Position numbers and translations under genes: made by a program
Shown: positions 1 through 8,293 of the stretch, piece by piece
Numbering within the stretch: position 1 is the stretch's first letter
Layout of the letters: every line of letters starts with the position of its first letter
The notes under the pieces: generated by a model
What the model was told of the DNA's origin: nothing
The model's input: the letters and a program-made list of their open reading frames with translations, nothing else
Database searches by the model: none
Origin: CAVSVP01 sp963731125
Lineage (GTDB): Bacteria > Pseudomonadota > Gammaproteobacteria > Competibacterales > Competibacteraceae
DNA: 64,000 bases
Direction of reading: 5' to 3'
NCBI GenBank assembly: GCA_963731125.1
Contig: CAVSVP010000032.1
Span: forward strand, 62,001 to 126,000

Positions 1-373
1 ATCGCCGTGACCCGTCCGGCATTAAACCCGCCCACTCGGTGGCGGCGATGGCCTGGCAGAGATTGGTCTTGCCGGACAGGCAATAGGCACATTTGCCACA
101 TTCGGGAATATAGAGGGGAATAACATGATCGCCGGGCCTTACAGTGGTAACCCCTGGACCTAATTCTTCCACTACTGCGCCGCCCTCATGGCCAAAAATA
201 CAAGGAAATACCCCCTCAGGATCTCTCCCGGAAAGCGTATAGGCATCGGTATGACAAACGCCAGTGGCGACAATTCGTAGTAAGACTTCACCTGCCTTTG
301 GACCTGCTACGTCGATTTCTTCAATCTGCAAAGGCTTATTGGGTTCCCAGGCAACGGCAGCGCGTGATTTCAT
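1..373 (-). CDS. frmA: Class III alcohol dehydrogenase / S-(hydroxymethyl)glutathione dehydrogenase, 5' part
   Basis: Only the first 124 codons are in the window; the rest runs off the left edge. The start ATG (371-373) has a GGAGG five bases upstream. Visible motifs are the catalytic-zinc segment GVCHTDAYTLSG, the GHEGG segment and the four-cysteine structural zinc loop CGKCAYCLSGKTNLC, followed by the class III-like GLMPDGS. The family oxidises the glutathione adduct of formaldehyde with NAD to S-formylglutathione, in the cytosol. With a methanol dehydrogenase 6 kb away it is a plausible formaldehyde sink for that pathway; this link is inference. A general zinc ADH is the alternative, but the motif spacing fits class III well. 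Confidence 0.88.
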   Translation of the reverse strand, partial: MKSRAAVAWEPNKPLQIEEIDVAGPKAGEVLLRIVATGVCHTDAYTLSGRDPEGVFPCIFGHEGGAVVEELGPGVTTVRPGDHVIPLYIPECGKCAYCLSGKTNLCQAIAATEWAGLMPDGSRR

Positions 374-463
374 CGTATCCTCCGCCAAGTTTTTAGGAGT
401 ATTTCGTTAATGAGTGAACTTTGGCCATTGTTTAAAAATCAATAACCCAAACACCACCTCACT

Positions 464-539
464 CTCCCCCCCCTTCAAGGGGAGAAGGAATCAATCTTTT
501 AGTGTCAACCCCTTAACTCCCTCTCCCTTGGCGGGAGAG
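464..539. repeat. Two GC-rich intergenic palindromes
   Basis: Between frmA and the DedA gene lie two hairpins: CTCCCC...GGGGAG (464-484) and CTCTCCC-ttggc-GGGAGAG (521-539), the latter followed by GTTGGGGTGAGGG. Similar G/C-rich dispersed palindromes are common in gammaproteobacterial intergenic DNA. They could act as a bidirectional mRNA 3' end, but no T-run is present. Confidence 0.5.
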
Positions 540-582
540 AGTTGGGGTGAGGGGGAGATGGCAAAAGTCGAGTTGCGTAGCA

Positions 583-1128
583 CTATCGTTTAAAGTGCCG
601 ATAGACAAGCTCCAGCACCGCAACCATCAGAATAACCACAAAGATCGGTTTTTCCAGATGCTCAATCTCTCCCAGCAAAAGCTCCAGGGTCTGGCCAAAG
701 AGATAACCGGCAACCCCTAACACGATGGCCCAGAGCAGTGCGCCGAGCAAATTAAGCCCCGTAAACCGGCTGGTCGACACGTCAGACATACCGATAGCGA
801 CATACCCCACCATAGTCAGCCCAGGTACGAAGCGAAAGCCAATAATCATTGAAGTCTGATGGTGCGCAAGCCACGTGTCTATCCGCTGCAGGCGATCTTG
901 CCATTGAGGTCGCCTTTCCATAATGGACTTTCCATACCTGCGGCCGGCCCAAAACTCTGCCTGCAGGCCCATGAAGTTGCCGATCGTTCCCGTCAGGACG
1001 ACCCAGGGAATTAAATCCAGATAACCGCGATGGGCGGCGAATCCTCCCAGAATAACAAAAGCGTTGCCTTCGATTGCACTTCCCAGCAGGATCGTGAGAT
1101 AACCGAATTGCAGGATTAGCTCTTCCAT
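583..1128 (-). CDS. DedA-family membrane protein
   Basis: A 181-residue integral membrane protein with a short N-terminal re-entrant region, the DedA signature FRFVPGLT near residue 100 (the [F/Y]xRxxPG motif) and two C-terminal membrane spans. DedA/SNARE-associated proteins sit in the inner membrane and help recycle undecaprenyl phosphate or flip phospholipids. The start codon overlaps the 3' end of the sigma-54 activator gene by 13 bases, so the two are probably co-transcribed. The paralogue cannot be specified. Confidence 0.85.
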   Translation of the reverse strand: MEELILQFGYLTILLGSAIEGNAFVILGGFAAHRGYLDLIPWVVLTGTIGNFMGLQAEFWAGRRYGKSIMERRPQWQDRLQRIDTWLAHHQTSMIIGFRFVPGLTMVGYVAIGMSDVSTSRFTGLNLLGALLWAIVLGVAGYLFGQTLELLLGEIEHLEKPIFVVILMVAVLELVYRHFKR

Positions 1129-3080
1129 GCTGAAGGGGAAGTCGACTTGCTGATGCCGTGCTTTCTTAGCTTACGATACAGCGTATTGCGGCTTAACCCC
1201 AAATGCGCCGATGTTTGGGAAATATTCCAGCGGTGCTTGTCTAGCGCCTGCAGCAACGCCTCTTTTTCGGCACAAACCAACTCTGCTCCATTGTGTAATG
1301 GCTCCGGCATCAGGATACGTTGCGCAAGAAATTTCGGCGGTATCTGAGCGATCTCGGTTGGCAGATCTTCGAGGCGAATCACGCCACCCTCACAAAGGGC
1401 CACGGCAGTGCGTAAGACATTGCGAAGCTGGCGAATATTACCAGGCCAGGGATACTCGTTTAACGCCGCAAAAGTTTCCTCGTCCAGCCGCACCGTGCAT
1501 CCCTCACTTTCCGCCGTCAATACGCAACGCATCAGCGTGACCCGATCGGCACGCTCCCTAAGTGCGGGCAAGTTTAGCGTCAGGCCATTTAAGCGGTAAT
1601 AGAGGTCTTCCCTGAATTCGCCGACGGCCACCTGTGCCTGGAGGTTATGGTGGGTGGCGCTGATAATATGAAGATCGACCGAAATCGGGTTTTCACTACC
1701 CAACGGTAGCACCTGTTTTTCTTCCAGCACCCTCAGTAAGCGGGTTTGCAATGCCAGTGGCATATCGCCGATTTCATCGAGAAACAGCGTGCCGCCGCTG
1801 GCCTGTAGAACCTTGCCGCGCATCCCTTCACGCCGGGCCCCGGTAAAGGCCCCGTACTTGTACCCGAAGAGTTCGCTTTCAATAAGATTTTCGGGTATTG
1901 AGGCGCAGTTGACGGCCACAAAGGGCTTGTTGGCCCGGTTACTGGCGTCATGGATCGCCTTGGCAAAGGCCTCCTTACCGGTGCCGGTCTCACCGATCAA
2001 TAGGATGTTAATGGCTTTATTCATGACTCGCTGCGCACAGCGCACATTATAGGCCATGAGTGGATCATTGCCCTTTAGCCCTTCGAGCGTCATGGAAAGC
2101 AAAACCTGAGCTGATTCTTCAAAAGCGGCGACGCTGTTCGCCACCGAATAACGTTCCGGTCCGTGTACCATCGCAAAACGCCGGTGACCCAAGCGATCAT
2201 AGATCGGCCAAACCGCATTGGGTTGATAGCACACCTGCCCCATCAGGTTGGCCAGATGCACATCGAATACGTCGACCACGCGCCAAGCCAATAATTGCTC
2301 GCGGCTCGCACCGTTTAATTGCCGCAGCGCATTGTCATTGACGGCAAGAATCCGGCCCTCTTCGTCGAAAGCCAGAAGGCCGGAATTATACACATTGGCA
2401 TATTCCGGCTGACTATGAAAGCGCAGCACCCAGGCATTGCGAAAGCACTGGAGAAACACACAGTTTTCGATGAGTTGTGCCGAGAGATTAGCGAGCGCCA
2501 ACGTATGGAACTGGCTTTGCTTGGAATCAAGAGCATCGACCGAGGACGCATCCAGTACGCCCAGCAAATTGCCATGGGGATCGAAGACGGGTGCGGCTGA
2601 ACAGGTCAGGGCAATATTACCGGTTCGGAAATGTTCATCGCGATGGACAATCAGCGGTTGCTTTTCCACGAGGCAGGTGCCGATGGCGTTGGTACCCTCC
2701 TGATCCTCGCTCCATACGGCACCCGTCCAGAGGCCAGCCCGCGTGAACAGTTCTATTAACGAACCATCGGTGACGCTATGGATAACTACCCCGTCCTTAT
2801 CGGTAAACAATAACACAAACCCCGAACCGGCGATCTGCTGGTACAAATTGTTCATCTCAAAGCGAGCCACCGGCAGGACACGCTGCAACCGCTCCTGATG
2901 CTCCAGCAAATTAGCTTCTTCAATCAGCAACCGATGATGCTCGTGAGCGGGATCGATACGGTAATTTTCCAGGCACCGCAACCAAGAGCAGAAAATTTTG
3001 TTTGCCGGTAGCTCCTGAACATTTTTCCTCAATACCGCTGAAACATGATCAGCATGACGGGTAGCCATGGTTTTTACCAT
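1116..3080 (-). CDS. AcoR-type sigma-54-dependent transcriptional activator
   Basis: 654 residues. It starts at ATG with AGGAGG eight bases upstream. The N-terminal half holds a GAF-like sensor region (about 75-210) and a PAS-like domain (about 225-330). The central AAA+ domain has Walker A GETGTGKE and the sigma-54 contact loop GAFTGA. A Fis-type helix-turn-helix (SQTSAHLGLSRNTLYRKLRK) closes the protein. The architecture is that of AcoR, which activates acetoin and alcohol catabolism genes from -24/-12 promoters. It is the only dedicated regulator near the methanol dehydrogenase locus and so the best candidate to control it or frmA. I could not find a convincing -24/-12 site upstream of the methanol dehydrogenase, so the target is open. 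Confidence 0.88.
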   Translation of the reverse strand: MVKTMATRHADHVSAVLRKNVQELPANKIFCSWLRCLENYRIDPAHEHHRLLIEEANLLEHQERLQRVLPVARFEMNNLYQQIAGSGFVLLFTDKDGVVIHSVTDGSLIELFTRAGLWTGAVWSEDQEGTNAIGTCLVEKQPLIVHRDEHFRTGNIALTCSAAPVFDPHGNLLGVLDASSVDALDSKQSQFHTLALANLSAQLIENCVFLQCFRNAWVLRFHSQPEYANVYNSGLLAFDEEGRILAVNDNALRQLNGASREQLLAWRVVDVFDVHLANLMGQVCYQPNAVWPIYDRLGHRRFAMVHGPERYSVANSVAAFEESAQVLLSMTLEGLKGNDPLMAYNVRCAQRVMNKAINILLIGETGTGKEAFAKAIHDASNRANKPFVAVNCASIPENLIESELFGYKYGAFTGARREGMRGKVLQASGGTLFLDEIGDMPLALQTRLLRVLEEKQVLPLGSENPISVDLHIISATHHNLQAQVAVGEFREDLYYRLNGLTLNLPALRERADRVTLMRCVLTAESEGCTVRLDEETFAALNEYPWPGNIRQLRNVLRTAVALCEGGVIRLEDLPTEIAQIPPKFLAQRILMPEPLHNGAELVCAEKEALLQALDKHRWNISQTSAHLGLSRNTLYRKLRKHGISKSTSPSAWKS

Positions 3081-3442
3081 TTAGATGGCCTCCTATCTGA
3101 AGCGATAATCACTACGCTGGTGGTTTTAATATTGTCAGCGATGTGTGCGCTTTTATTTTAATCCAGCTCAATAAAATTATATTTAATTTCAATATCTTCG
3201 CCAATTAAGCGGCCCTATCTGTTCATAGTTGGCAGATATTTCATTACGAAGTGTTGCTGCGGTTGCGTTACAAGGATGACAGCGCTGTGGGGCACGCTAT
3301 TTTATCAATGGTAGGTTTCTCACCACGGAACAGCGCTGTTGAGAAAGGACTGTCTGCTCCTTGTCAACAGCTCTACTCTACGAGATTGGTAGAGGCTCAG
3401 GCAATGCTCTAACTCCTCATAACCTATTGGAGAAGAGAGGGG
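3081..3442. other. Gene-free leader region of the sigma-54 activator
   Basis: About 360 bases between two minus-strand genes. The part next to the activator (3120-3215) is AT-rich and probably holds its promoter; no clear -10/-35 pair stands out. No gene, repeat or terminator recognised. Confidence 0.4.
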
Positions 3443-4423
3443 TTACGGATTTACACTATCGAGTAAAACTTTACGTTTGGACTGAAACTCTTCTTCAGAA
3501 ATCAGCTTCTTTTGACGCAAACGCTCCAAAGTTTCCAGACCTTCTTCCAAATCTTGCCAACGATTCCCCGGTATCTCACCCGGTTTTGCAGGTGCCAAAT
3601 TTGGTTGACTTGATTCGGTGGTGGTTTCGGATGACACACCGGGTTTAGTGGGCGTTGTTTTGGGTTGGCTTGGTTCGGTGGTGACTCTGTCTGGCCGGCT
3701 TGGTTGCGTGGGCATTGATGTTGGCTGACTGGAATCCTGGGGAGCCGTCGTCGGTTGACTGGGTTTTCCGGATCTGGCGGGTTGCGGTTCCATCTCGGTG
3801 CCTTTCTCGAAACGCAGAAGCGCTTTGGGACGGATACTCAGCTGCAGGGGATATAAAACCCAGTCCGTGCGGCCGTCTTTGAACTGGAACCAGTCTGCCG
3901 CCTGAATACTGCCGCCGGATAGCTGCGATTCACTGCGGCTACCCGGCAGGGCAGGCTGGTACTCGCGACTCCGGTTACTAAATTCATCTTGAAAGCGATC
4001 GACCTGGCCAAAAATCAGATTGAGATAGCCATCCTGAAAAAAAACCCGTGTGCCGGTAGCGAGGCGCCGGGCAGTGAGGAAACTGCCGACGTTACGGAAG
4101 GTCACCATGTGGATATCCTGCTTCTCATCGATCCGGCGCAGGGCATGGGCCAGCTCTTGGGCCGCATCTGGGGCGGCTTTCTCTTCCATTAAGTACACCG
4201 TCTCACCCGCTTCCTCAGAACGGACCTGAAGGGATGCCAATAATTGAGCGAGCGCTTGTGGATCCAACCCAGTCACGGGATGGTCATTGGTCGCACCGCG
4301 CTCAGCGGGTATCGAATACAATTCCAGCGTAGCGGATTTAAACAAGGTGATGGCGGGTACGGCACTACTATGGACCAACCCCATCAACAGTACCAGTACG
4401 AGATAGCAAGCTCTTCGATTCAT
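3443..4423 (-). CDS. Exported protein with Pro/Thr/Ser-rich linker and C-terminal SHOCT domain
   Basis: 326 residues. A signal peptide (about 1-24) precedes an unrecognised globular part (25-205). A low-complexity linker follows with repeats of the type SQPTxxPxxP (about 210-285), then a short C-terminal helix pair, WQDLEEGLETLERLRQKKLI followed by SEEEFQSKRKVLL. That pair is the SHOCT oligomerisation motif, usually found at protein termini. The linker suggests an envelope-spanning or wall-exposed protein. Function unknown. The start has no obvious ribosome-binding site. Confidence 0.7.
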   Translation of the reverse strand: MNRRACYLVLVLLMGLVHSSAVPAITLFKSATLELYSIPAERGATNDHPVTGLDPQALAQLLASLQVRSEEAGETVYLMEEKAAPDAAQELAHALRRIDEKQDIHMVTFRNVGSFLTARRLATGTRVFFQDGYLNLIFGQVDRFQDEFSNRSREYQPALPGSRSESQLSGGSIQAADWFQFKDGRTDWVLYPLQLSIRPKALLRFEKGTEMEPQPARSGKPSQPTTAPQDSSQPTSMPTQPSRPDRVTTEPSQPKTTPTKPGVSSETTTESSQPNLAPAKPGEIPGNRWQDLEEGLETLERLRQKKLISEEEFQSKRKVLLDSVNP

Positions 4424-4568
4424 TAAATTATAAACTGTAACTTTTATTCACCGTTGGCACCTCACCTATCGGACAATTACCCGTCAATCCAGAGTGAGTC
4501 GCCCAACTCAAACAAATGAGGCCGGATCAACCCAGCCTCAACCACGTCATGAAATTTGCTCTTGTCCG

Positions 4569-5777
4569 TCAAAAGAACATAATAGCGCCCAGATTGATAT
4601 TGCTGGTCTTATCCTCGCCGACGTCTTTCAGATCACTGCGTTGGCCGGAAACCTCACCCACCAGAGTAAGATTGGTGGTTAAATTATGGTAAACGCCCAA
4701 GGTGAGCTTTTTATTTTCCACCGGGGTTACCCTGTCCTGTTCGCTGTGACTCCAATTGATGCCCAACTTGGTATTACCGATAGAGTAGGTCGCCTGGAGA
4801 TAATATCCGTCGACTTTTTCTGCGTTCCCATTGGTGCCATCAAAACCGGGAAATATCAGACCGCCAATAGCCAGGGTGCTCATTCCCTTAGCCTTATAGT
4901 AATAACCAACCAGTTCGAGTTTATTGTAGTCAAGTTTAGCAAAGATATCCCAACCGAAGACATTTGTCTCTTCAGATGCGGTGATCACATCCATCTTTTG
5001 GGATAGGAAAGAGGTAGAAAGTGTGGCTGTCACAGGTCCTTCCCAAACGTAATTGAGCTTGCCCTGAAAACCGATACGATTACCGCTGTTCGTATCGGTC
5101 AGCGTCCCATCTTCCTGACTCGCCTTACCGTCAAGGGGATTATAGATACCCAACGTGGCCTGGAAACCCTTGTATTCGGGCGTGGTGTAGTCCATCTGAG
5201 CCAAACGGTCGGTATAGACGTAACCAAAACCCAAACCGCCCAGCGACGTATGCTGAAAGTTGCCCTGGGAGAAGGCACCACCTAACCCCAATAAGCTCAT
5301 ATCGTTGATGATGGCATCATAGGCGAACAGACCGAAATCGCGGCCTAACTTGAAGGAACCCAGCGTTTCTTTCCCAAAGGTCATGTAAACCTGACGCGCA
5401 TCGACAGTGGAAAAACTCAGGGCGGTATTACTGTCCGAACCGTAGTAGATATTGAAGTGAGCGGAGAGATCCCATCCCGACTGGGTGGTGGCTGCGCTGA
5501 TGTTTAACGATGAGGGTAACAGGCCATTAGTTACCGAACTCACATTATCGAAATTGCCTTGGGCATTCTGGGAACCGGCACAAGCCAGACCGGCCATCGT
5601 GTTGCCTCCCGCTTTCAGGTCGCCGTTACTGCATCGGGTATAGGCATAGTAGATATTGACTTCACCGCCGATTCCCAGCGTCCACTGCCCCGCCTGCCAC
5701 GTGACCGCTGGGGTGGTTGTGGCAGCGCTTAACGATGCGACTCCCAGAAAAATCGGGATAATTTTAGATTTTTTCAT
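4569..5777 (-). CDS. Gram-negative outer-membrane porin
   Basis: The start is placed at the internal ATG at 5777 (MKKSK...) because GGGAGT lies eight bases upstream and a clean signal peptide follows; this gives about 402 residues. Alternating amphipathic strands, many Gly/Tyr/Asn residues, the N-terminal start of the barrel (GGEVNIYYAY) and a C-terminal Phe (GAIMFF) fit a trimeric general porin. The terminal aromatic residue is the usual signal for BAM insertion. Substrate unknown. The gene stands alone. Confidence 0.85.
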   Translation of the reverse strand: MKKSKIIPIFLGVASLSAATTTPAVTWQAGQWTLGIGGEVNIYYAYTRCSNGDLKAGGNTMAGLACAGSQNAQGNFDNVSSVTNGLLPSSLNISAATTQSGWDLSAHFNIYYGSDSNTALSFSTVDARQVYMTFGKETLGSFKLGRDFGLFAYDAIINDMSLLGLGGAFSQGNFQHTSLGGLGFGYVYTDRLAQMDYTTPEYKGFQATLGIYNPLDGKASQEDGTLTDTNSGNRIGFQGKLNYVWEGPVTATLSTSFLSQKMDVITASEETNVFGWDIFAKLDYNKLELVGYYYKAKGMSTLAIGGLIFPGFDGTNGNAEKVDGYYLQATYSIGNTKLGINWSHSEQDRVTPVENKKLTLGVYHNLTTNLTLVGEVSGQRSDLKDVGEDKTSNINLGAIMFF

Positions 5778-6934
5778 GGATGGACTCCCTATAATAGTTT
5801 TTAGAAACAAGGTTGTTGTAGTCGGTCTATTTGTTGGTACTGTTTAACGTTGTTTAAGTGGAGCACCAACCTGATAAGTCTTCATGCCTTCACCTAAAGC
5901 AAAACGCCTATAAGCAAAAAACGTGCCTGGCTAAAATTTGCCACACCAATGTCTGCCAGTTTCACTGTCTGTTGAAAAAACACCTTTACGTTACGATTCC
6001 TTGCCGCCGACATAACCAACCTTACCCAACGCTATGCTGATTCTTGCTTGGTTAATAAGCCCGATGGTGGATTATGAGTGTGCGCCGGCTGTAACGGGTA
6101 GGCGTTGCTAGCGATGCCGAGGCGAGTAACAAGGTTGGGTACTACCGGTTTGAACGACGCGCGGTGGCAGTAATCGCACGACGCAGAGGTTTTTCAATAC
6201 GACCCTGGCTTGGGACCACCACTTGCTGGAGCTGGAGGAGCTTTACCGATCAAGGTCCCTACGCGGGGCACGGCGAAAGTATGGCACCAAGCTGAACTAT
6301 CGGCAGATTACCGAGAATATCTTAAAGTCGGTCGAACGGCTACCCGGCCGGCAATCAACAATCTGTATCAATGAATGATCAATGTGTCACGTGGCTGTTA
6401 CAGTTTTTATACACTAAGATAGCGTTCGCTACGTCTAGAAGATAAAGGGCTTTTTACTAATTCGGACAGCGAAACTTGCAGATATCTGGTGTGCCGAATT
6501 TTGGCTAGGTACGTTTTTTGCTCATAGATGTTTCGCTTTGAGTGAACGCATGGAGATTGGTCACACTGGCGCTCCACTTAAACACCGCATGCTGTTAATA
6601 CTCGACTTTGGCCATTTTCCACATCAGGCAGCCCAGAATCCATCGTGGTTTAACGGGGTAACGCCCCAATTAGAGCATATCACGCAAAAACGTTGACTTT
6701 ACGAATTTTAAGTTATTGTTTCTGAAAGCCATATTCTATGGGCTTTCTCTATCGGCAAAAATAGCCAAAGTCAAGTTATAATTTTTTATTCAGTTTTGTT
6801 TAATTCGGCCATTGCGATTTGGTTAGACATGCTCTATATGTGTTTATGAGCAATATCGAAAAAAGTCCCTGGATAACAGGGAATAATCAATAATCGCGAA
6901 TCCATGATTCGCAATCACTCGAGGGGACAGCTTT
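5778..6934. other. Long gene-poor stretch upstream of the methanol dehydrogenase
   Basis: About 1.15 kb. Positions 6153-6374 (+) hold an open stretch of about 73 codons with no start codon, ending at a TGA just after 6370; I do not recognise it, and it is probably a gene remnant. A hairpin with arms GAAAGCCATA / TATGGGCTTTC lies near 6723-6746 without a T-run. The rest is AT-rich and should contain the promoter of the following operon. Confidence 0.4.
6896..6912. promoter_or_regulatory. Perfect 7-3-7 palindrome just upstream of the methanol dehydrogenase ribosome-binding site
   Basis: GCGAATC-CAT-GATTCGC, ending about 8 bases before the GAGGGGA ribosome-binding site (around 6920) of the gene starting at 6935. 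It could be an operator half-site pair or a small 5'-UTR hairpin. The perfect symmetry is seen in the sequence; the function is inference. Confidence 0.45.
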
Positions 6935-8200
6935 ATGGAAGCGGATAGGCTTTGGCAATTTCCTATTAAAGAGTTTCACCGCATGCCGCGTGGCATCCTG
7001 GGCCCCGGGGCCTATGAAATGGTCGGCGTCGAGGCCAAGAAACTGGGCTTTAAGCGTTCGCTGTTAGCCACCTCCGGACTCAGGGGCACCGGCATCATCG
7101 ACGATATCGTCGGCAAGATCAAATATCAGGGCGTCGACGTCGTGCTTTTTGACAAGATCGAGTCCAACCCCAAGGACTATAACGTCATGGAAATGGCCGA
7201 TCTTTACACCAAGGAAAAATGCGACAGCTTTATTTCGGTAGGCGGCGGCAGCGTTACCGACGCCACCAAAGGGGCGCGGATTGTCGTTGCCCATGACGGA
7301 CGCAACATCAACGAGTTTGACGGTTTTAATAAATCGGAAAACCCGGATAACCCACCCCACATTGCCATTAATACCACCGCCGGCACCGGATCGGAGACCA
7401 GCTGGGCGTATGTCATTACCGATACCACCTCGGAGAAAGCACCCTATAAATGGCTCGGCTTCGACGACAATTGCCCCGTTACCCTAGGCATTAACGACCC
7501 GGTTTTGTTTTTCTCCATGCCCCAGGACCTCACTGCCTATTGCGGGTTTGACGTCCTGGCCCACGCCTCCGAACCCTATGTCTCCCGGATAGATTTTTTG
7601 CCCAGCCTGGGCAGCGCCCTCAAGGTCATCGAGGTGACAGCCCAGAATCTGCGCCGTACGGTGTATGAACCGCTAAACTATGAAGCCCGCTACAACATGA
7701 TGTATGCCTCCTATATGGCGGCGCAAGCGTTCAACAGCGGCGGTCTGGGTATTATTCATGCAACGTCCCACGCCGTCAGCGCCTTTTACGACAGTCACCA
7801 TGGCTTGAATAACGCCATCGCGCTGCCGCGGGTTTGGGAATACAACATGCCGACCAATTATAAGCGGTTTCGAGACATCGCCCGCGCGATGGGAGAGAAT
7901 GTCGACGGACTGACCGACGTCTCGGCGGCCGAGCGTGCCCTGGAGGCGGCCATCCGGTTGAGCAAGGACGTCGGTATTCCGGCTAACTTCTCCAGCGTCG
8001 GCGACTACACCAAATCGCGGCTGGGCCAGGGTAAGTACGCCGAGTGGGGCGGCACCAAAATCGTGGGTGACGAGCGGGACGTCGATCGTATGACTAAACA
8101 CCTGCTCGGCGACGGCTCGACCCCAGGCAACGCGCGGGAGGTCACCTATGAGGCGGTCTCCCCAATGGTGCGCCATGCCCTGACGGGTTCCTACTACTAA
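6935..8200 (+). CDS. mdo: NDMA-dependent-type methanol dehydrogenase (iron-containing ADH family nicotinoprotein)
   Basis: 421 residues. It closely resembles the Amycolatopsis/Mycobacterium methanol:NDMA oxidoreductase as I remember it, for example FPIKEFH near the N terminus, ESNPKDYNVME, GRNINEFDGF, TTAGTGSETSWAYVITDT, CGFDVLAHASEP, SHHGLNNAIALPRVWEYN and the C-terminal SYY. The Asp/His metal ligands of the group III ADH fold are present (D and H in CGFDVLAH, H in IIHATSHAV, H in DSHHGLNN). Members keep NADP(H) tightly bound and need an external acceptor; in actinobacteria this is mycofactocin. The strong ribosome-binding site GAGGGGA precedes the ATG. It heads a co-directional gene run that contains the mycofactocin genes, so it is very likely the primary methanol or short-alcohol oxidase of the system. 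Its exact substrate is not provable from sequence. Confidence 0.92.
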   Translation: MEADRLWQFPIKEFHRMPRGILGPGAYEMVGVEAKKLGFKRSLLATSGLRGTGIIDDIVGKIKYQGVDVVLFDKIESNPKDYNVMEMADLYTKEKCDSFISVGGGSVTDATKGARIVVAHDGRNINEFDGFNKSENPDNPPHIAINTTAGTGSETSWAYVITDTTSEKAPYKWLGFDDNCPVTLGINDPVLFFSMPQDLTAYCGFDVLAHASEPYVSRIDFLPSLGSALKVIEVTAQNLRRTVYEPLNYEARYNMMYASYMAAQAFNSGGLGIIHATSHAVSAFYDSHHGLNNAIALPRVWEYNMPTNYKRFRDIARAMGENVDGLTDVSAAERALEAAIRLSKDVGIPANFSSVGDYTKSRLGQGKYAEWGGTKIVGDERDVDRMTKHLLGDGSTPGNAREVTYEAVSPMVRHALTGSYY

Positions 8201-8246
8201 GTTGATTCCCCTGTCCTAAAAACCATTTCTTTAATCCTTTGCAATC

Positions 8247-8278
8247 CTGGATTCGCCGCCGTCAACCGGCGAGTCCAG
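8247..8278 (+). promoter_or_regulatory. Strong intercistronic hairpin between mdo and moxR
   Basis: Arms CTGGATTCGCCG (8247-8258) and CGGCGAGTCCAG (8267-8278) pair over 12 bases with one G-U wobble and an 8-base loop. The hairpin ends 16 bases before the moxR start. There is no T-run, so an RNA-stability or attenuation element that keeps mdo transcript in excess over the downstream genes is more likely than a terminator. Confidence 0.5.
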
Positions 8279-8293
8279 GTGGGGGATCAAGTT

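Noticed and set aside
6540..6580. Possible sigma-54 promoter TTGG-N10-GC upstream of mdo
   Set aside because: The GG-GC spacing fits, but both elements match the TTGGCAC/TTGCA consensus poorly, and it lies nearly 400 bases from the gene.
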